Shown in pieces: positions 60,805-64,000 of a stretch of 64,000 nt of DNA. Position numbers and translations under genes: made by a program. Location: positions 1-64,000 of the forward strand of contig CALXLD010000030.1 in the NCBI GenBank assembly GCA_944389105.1, written 5' to 3'. The DNA comes from an uncultured Spirochaetaceae bacterium (GTDB lineage: Bacteria > Spirochaetota > Spirochaetia > Sphaerochaetales > Sphaerochaetaceae). The stretch's first letter is position 1, and the number at the start of each line of letters is the position of its first letter. The notes beneath the pieces are model-generated. The model worked only from the letters and a program-made list of their open reading frames with translations. It did not search any database and was not told the origin of the DNA.

Positions 60805-60888
60805 TAAATGATGTATTTTGATCTGGACTGAAGCGGGTAGAATTTTGGGAAAGCTGATAAGAAAACTAAATAAGATTTCTTAACTGCT

Positions 60889-61854
60889 TTATAGCTGCTT
60901 TTCAATAAATGAATGTATTCTTTTGAAATATTCTTCTGGATCTCTTAAATATGCTTCTCCATGTCCTGCATCTTCTATTGTGAAAATCTCTTTGTTACCG
61001 TATATCTTTGCCTTGAAATTCTCAGAGAGCATGTATGTGCCGACAAAATTATCATCTCCTCCATGTATGAAAAGCATCGGAACCTTTGATTTTTCAAGCA
61101 TTTTAAGGCTTGAGGCTGTTTTGGGAGAATAACCTGCAAGACAGCGAGACATTACAGAATACATGTAGAGAATCGGAAAAGAGGGTAGATGATAAAGGGC
61201 CTTTAGCTCATCTTTAAAGATGTCCCATGCAGAAGTATAGCCGCAGTCCTCGATAATTGCTTTTACATTGCATGGCAGATCTAATCCTGAGGCCATCATG
61301 ACAGCAGCTCCTCCCATTGATATGCCATGCAGAATAATTTCTGCTTCAGGATCCCTGTTTATTATGGTCTCAATCCATAAGACAATGTCTTCTTTATCGA
61401 GCCATCCCATTCCTATCCATTTTCCTTCGCTCTCTCCATGTGCTCTATTGTCTGGAAGAAGCGTGTTATACCCCCATGTTCCGTACACCGCTGCTATATT
61501 CCTCATCTGTGAACGGTTTCCTTTGTAGCCATGGATAAGCACCGCATACCGGTGACTGTCAGCTTTATGGAGTTCCGCGGTAAGCTTCAGTCCATCATAA
61601 GATCTTATATTTCTGATTTCAGCAGGATGCTTTCTTGTGAATTCCTCTGTATATATTTCAAACTTATCCTTGTTTTCTTTTATGATGGTTTTTCTCTTTT
61701 CATTCAGTTTCTCTTTTTCTGCTTCCGGAAGTATAACTGCACTGAATTCATCCTTACGTTTTATAGCAAACATTACGAAGAATGTACCAATTGACACAGT
61801 AAGCAATACTGTCAGGAGAATGGTTATAAGCAAAATAATCAGCAGTTTTCCCAT
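60889..61854 (-). CDS. Membrane-anchored alpha/beta hydrolase
   Basis: The N-terminus is a strong hydrophobic anchor (LLIILLITILLTVLLTVSIG then TFFVMFA), followed by a charged linker and an alpha/beta hydrolase domain from about residue 80. AVLIHGYKGNRSQMRNIAAV is the oxyanion strand, LLPDNRAHGESEG is typical of the family, the nucleophile is Ser179 in HGISMGGAAVM, the acid is in FIHGGDDNFV, and the His is in EDAGHGEAY. It resembles the YqkD/BAAT-like hydrolases of Firmicutes. The substrate is unknown. The sequence before ATG has no strong ribosome site visible. Confidence 0.85.
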   Translation of the reverse strand: MGKLLIILLITILLTVLLTVSIGTFFVMFAIKRKDEFSAVILPEAEKEKLNEKRKTIIKENKDKFEIYTEEFTRKHPAEIRNIRSYDGLKLTAELHKADSHRYAVLIHGYKGNRSQMRNIAAVYGTWGYNTLLPDNRAHGESEGKWIGMGWLDKEDIVLWIETIINRDPEAEIILHGISMGGAAVMMASGLDLPCNVKAIIEDCGYTSAWDIFKDELKALYHLPSFPILYMYSVMSRCLAGYSPKTASSLKMLEKSKVPMLFIHGGDDNFVGTYMLSENFKAKIYGNKEIFTIEDAGHGEAYLRDPEEYFKRIHSFIEKQL

Positions 61855-61924
61855 ATCAAGATTATTAACGCGATCAGATAAAATAAAAAGATATTATATT
61901 TATTCCAGAAGTCACTTTTTCCAT

Positions 61925-62173
61925 TTGGAACAGAAGAAGGGTAATCGCGCTTTCTGGACATATAGAAGATCAATCGGTATTGATGTGGCTGGAAGTTTTC
62001 TGATAGTCGGCGCTGCTCTTATGAATCTGCTTTATCCGTCTCTGCCTCATATTTATCACAATTTCGACGAGGTACTTAAGAGTGGAGAGAAGATAACATC
62101 ACTTGGAAATCGGATGAACTATTTTGGTCACGGAAGAACTAAGAAGAATAGGGAATGGATTAAAAACAAGTAA
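61925..62173 (+). pseudogene. Possible truncated gene remnant
   Basis: An open frame ends with the protein-like stretch RRSIGIDVAGSFLIVGAALM, then NLLYPSLPHIYHNFDEVLKS and RMNYFGHGRTKKNREWIKNK. The GC content is coding-like, unlike the flanks. There is no ATG with a ribosome site; TTG at 61925 is the nearest possible start. No family is recognised. It may be the surviving C-terminus of a larger gene. Confidence 0.35.
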
Positions 62174-62187
62174 GTTTAAAAAACCAC

Positions 62188-62216
62188 TTGCATCGGATGC
62201 AATAATCTGATAGATT
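62188..62216 (+). promoter_or_regulatory. Promoter of the tRNA-Met gene
   Basis: TTGCAT and TAGATT are separated by 17 bp. Transcription would begin near 62223, giving a 20-base leader. Confidence 0.65.
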
Positions 62217-62242
62217 CTCGTTGTTGCGAAATGCAACTGAAT

Positions 62243-62315
62243 GGCGAGATAGCTCAGTTGGTAGAGCAAGCGGCTCATATCCGCTCGGTCAGGGGTCCGA
62301 GTCCCTTTCTCGCTA
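62243..62315 (+). tRNA. tRNA-Met (anticodon CAT)
   Basis: The acceptor GGCGAGA pairs with TCTCGCT (one G-T), A is the discriminator, and the D-loop has AGCTCAGTTGGTAGAGC. The anticodon stem AGCGG/CCGCT encloses CTCATAT, giving CAT. It looks like elongator tRNA-Met; a tRNA-Ile2 with modified C34 cannot be fully excluded. The T-loop reads TCCGAGT instead of TTCGAGT. CCA is not encoded. Confidence 0.9.
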
Positions 62316-62317
62316 TA

Positions 62318-62347
62318 GTCCCGGAGATTTATCTTCGGGATTTTTTT
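62318..62347 (+). terminator. Terminator of the tRNA-Met gene
   Basis: TCCCGGAGAT and ATCTTCGGGA pair (one G-T) around a two- to four-base loop, followed by seven T. Confidence 0.85.
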
Positions 62348-62843
62348 ATGAATTTACGCATGTTTCGATTTTGTATATGACTATCATGTTAATTATAAGG
62401 TTATTATCGAAAATACTATTGTTACTAGGTTGTTTATTAGATGAAATTGTTTTGTTTCCAGCTGAATATGCATGATAAGCATTATGTAACTACATGAAAT
62501 AATACATTAATTTAATTTTATGATATTGTATTTATATAATATAAATTAAGAATTCTAGTATTTTAATGTGATTTGATATTTGATTGAATGGTTACCTGAA
62601 TAAAAAACAAAAAGTATGATAGATAATCAATGCAAAAGAGTTTGTGATAATTCCTGCAAATCATCTGACGCTGTGGCTTTTCTTGATGTAATAGCTGGTA
62701 CAGGTTTACTGATTGGAAATCTATCCGAATAATACTTGATGTGATTTAATCCTCTTCTCCCGGTTCGCATTGGATACCCTAAAGTTATATCTTTTGGCTT
62801 TTGCGTAGTTCAAATTAATCTCCTTTTCAAATAGACTTCATCT
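62348..62843. other. Very AT-rich region without a supported gene
   Basis: Positions 62390-62640 are strongly AT-rich. A 38-codon frame at 62616-62732 (MIDNQCKRVCDNSCKSSDAV onwards) has no ribosome site. Nothing else is evident. Confidence 0.4.
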
Positions 62844-63611
62844 ATGGATCTTGAAGATTTCATTATTGCAATCGGCGGAAGACATGTTCTTCATCAAGTC
62901 ATGGATTACCATTTAAAGAAGGAAGATCTTGCCCTGTTTCAGTCATTTGAATCTTTTGTGGATGCAGGGAGAGCAAAAGATGATCCTGGTCTTTTCTTTT
63001 TATCTGCCTATATTATTCTTGCCTATAATGCTTTATCCGATGAAGTTCCGCTTTCAGTCCAGATTGCGACTTTCGCAGATATCATGACGTGGGAACGGTG
63101 GTATGAAAAACATACTGGTAAGGTCGGGCTGGACAGGATTAACTGGCTGAGAAAACATATAGAGGGAAGGATTTTCCGTCTAGGAGAGCTCCAGTTCGAA
63201 ATTGGTGATAATATTCCTAGATGGGCTTCTAATATATGCTTACCAGTATATTCGGTTCATATACCGGAAGGGGCCATGCTGAGGAAGGCTGAGGATTCGT
63301 TTCAGCGGGCGCTGGATTTCTTTGGAGCGGAAAAAGCCTCATTCATCACACATTCCTGGCTTCTTTCTCCGGAAATTTCTTCGATGCTTGGAGATAATTC
63401 AGCAATAAGGTATTTCTCGTCGCTTTTTGAAATACTTGGATATGATGATGACAGACAGGCAGAAGAAAGACTTTTCGGAACTGTCCTCGATGATGCTTCA
63501 GCGTACATACCATCATCTTCGCTATCGTCAAAAGCAAAGGAACTCCTTCTTTCCGGAGGCAGAATCCGCTCAGGATACGGATATCTTGAGCGGAAGATAA
63601 TCAGGCAATAG
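62844..63611 (+). CDS. NAT_N/GNAT_C-like acyltransferase-domain protein
   Basis: 255 residues, no signal peptide. The phrase WLRKHIEGRIFRLGELQFEI, followed by the strand VYSVHIPEGAMLRKAEDSFQ and FITHSWLLSPEISSMLGDNS, matches the paired acyltransferase-like N and C domains (DUF5596 and GNAT_C) seen in Firmicutes and spirochaetes. Biochemical activity is not established. It converges on and overlaps the hydrolase-family gene by 11 bases. An immediate ribosome site is weak (TAGACTTCATCT before ATG). Confidence 0.75.
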   Translation: MDLEDFIIAIGGRHVLHQVMDYHLKKEDLALFQSFESFVDAGRAKDDPGLFFLSAYIILAYNALSDEVPLSVQIATFADIMTWERWYEKHTGKVGLDRINWLRKHIEGRIFRLGELQFEIGDNIPRWASNICLPVYSVHIPEGAMLRKAEDSFQRALDFFGAEKASFITHSWLLSPEISSMLGDNSAIRYFSSLFEILGYDDDRQAEERLFGTVLDDASAYIPSSSLSSKAKELLLSGGRIRSGYGYLERKIIRQ

Positions 63612-64000
63612 TGTTTTTAAGTATGCCTAGTCCTTCAATTTCGATTTCAACCACATCCCCTTTGTTCATTCCGGATATTCCTCCAGGAGTCCCTGTTGAG
63701 ATTACATCGCCAGGCAGAAGTGTCATTACAGATGAAAGATAAGAAACAAGGTATGGAATCCTGAAAATAAGATTGGAAGTGTTTGACATCTGCTTTGTCT
63801 TTCCGTTTACCCTGCTTGTAATCATGAGATTTTCCGGATTGACTTCATCGGAGATATATGGACCTAACGGCATGAATGTGTCAAAGCCTTTCGCGATTGT
63901 CCATTGTCCGTTCTTCGGCTGGAGGTCGCGGGCTGTTACATCATTGGCGATGGTATACCCAAGGATATAGTCAGCTGCCTCTTCCTCTTTGACATCCTTT
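63601..64000 (-). CDS. Fumarylacetoacetate-hydrolase-family enzyme, C-terminal part
   Basis: The reverse-strand frame is open to the window edge, so the N-terminus lies outside; the ATG at 63873 is internal. Family phrases: YILGYTIANDVTARDLQPKN, KGFDTFMPLGPYI, VNGKTKQMSNTSNLIF and LLPGDVISTGTPGGISGMNK. This fits the FAH superfamily of 2-keto-enoate hydratases, hydroxymuconate isomerases and oxaloacetate or acylpyruvate hydrolases. The conserved Thr-Gly-Thr-Pro loop is intact. The specific reaction cannot be told from this part. Confidence 0.9.
   Translation of the reverse strand, partial: KDVKEEEAADYILGYTIANDVTARDLQPKNGQWTIAKGFDTFMPLGPYISDEVNPENLMITSRVNGKTKQMSNTSNLIFRIPYLVSYLSSVMTLLPGDVISTGTPGGISGMNKGDVVEIEIEGLGILKNTIA

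Noticed and set aside
62616-62732. 38-codon frame in the AT-rich right-hand region
   Set aside because: No ribosome site and no similarity I can recognise. Chance frames of this size are expected.
1-64000. CRISPR array, prophage or replication origin
   Set aside because: No regularly spaced repeats, no phage structural genes, and no DnaA-box cluster were seen.

Overview
The window looks like a chromosomal segment of a spirochaete, probably a host-associated member of the Treponema/Sphaerochaeta group. The evidence is indirect. A bacterial XPB-type helicase sits next to a helicase-associated partner, as in Treponema. There are two EF-G paralogues, one far from canonical, and many lipoproteins with relaxed lipoboxes. 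The core genes are tightly packed and often overlap by 1 to 20 bases. The left 14 kb is looser and more AT-rich than the rest.

Layout. Positions 1-14 kb are an accessory region. It holds a truncated transposase-like helix-turn-helix gene at the edge and a set of surface lipoproteins. Three of these share the mature N-terminus Cys-Thr-Gln-Tyr and each carries a G8 or G9 tract, placed in the promoter spacer, the leader or the coding region. One also has an A6 tract that puts its natural start out of frame, and another is split by a frameshift. The region also has an AAA ATPase/DUF4143 gene, a decayed DinJ-YafQ toxin-antitoxin pair found only by reading broken frames, and a MITE-like element of about 200 bp. 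This looks like a phase-variable surface lipoprotein locus and is the most interesting part of the window.

Positions 14-28.5 kb are housekeeping: a NahK-like sugar kinase, Maf, an ABC-F ATPase, a fused aroDE, then an overlapping reverse-strand run aroK-aroC-XPB helicase-helicase-associated protein, followed by dGTPase, NrdR, an ACT-domain protein, a small P-loop NTPase and an inositol-phosphatase-family enzyme. Positions 28.5-40.8 kb hold mfd-trmB, the EF-G-like protein, EF-G, a GNAT enzyme, a ClC channel and an aldehyde dehydrogenase.

Positions 40.9-47.1 kb are a complete RND efflux operon (adaptor, pump, lipoprotein, TolC-like channel). Positions 47.2-50.2 kb are a copper-resistance unit: a promoter with a CsoR-type operator, copA with HMA domains at both ends, and csoR. 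Positions 50.3-57.6 kb carry a GNAT enzyme, a LuxR-type regulator, asnS, a metallo-beta-lactamase-fold protein, an acyl-CoA synthetase, DAHP synthase and a DJ-1 protein. The right end has asnA, tRNA-Leu(GAG), a secreted CE1-like esterase, an alpha/beta hydrolase, tRNA-Met(CAT), an acyltransferase-like protein and the C-terminal part of a fumarylacetoacetate-hydrolase-family enzyme cut by the window edge.

DAHP synthase, AroDE, AroK and AroC together cover most of the shikimate pathway; AroA and AroB are not in the window. All functional calls rest on motif recognition by eye. No database search was run.
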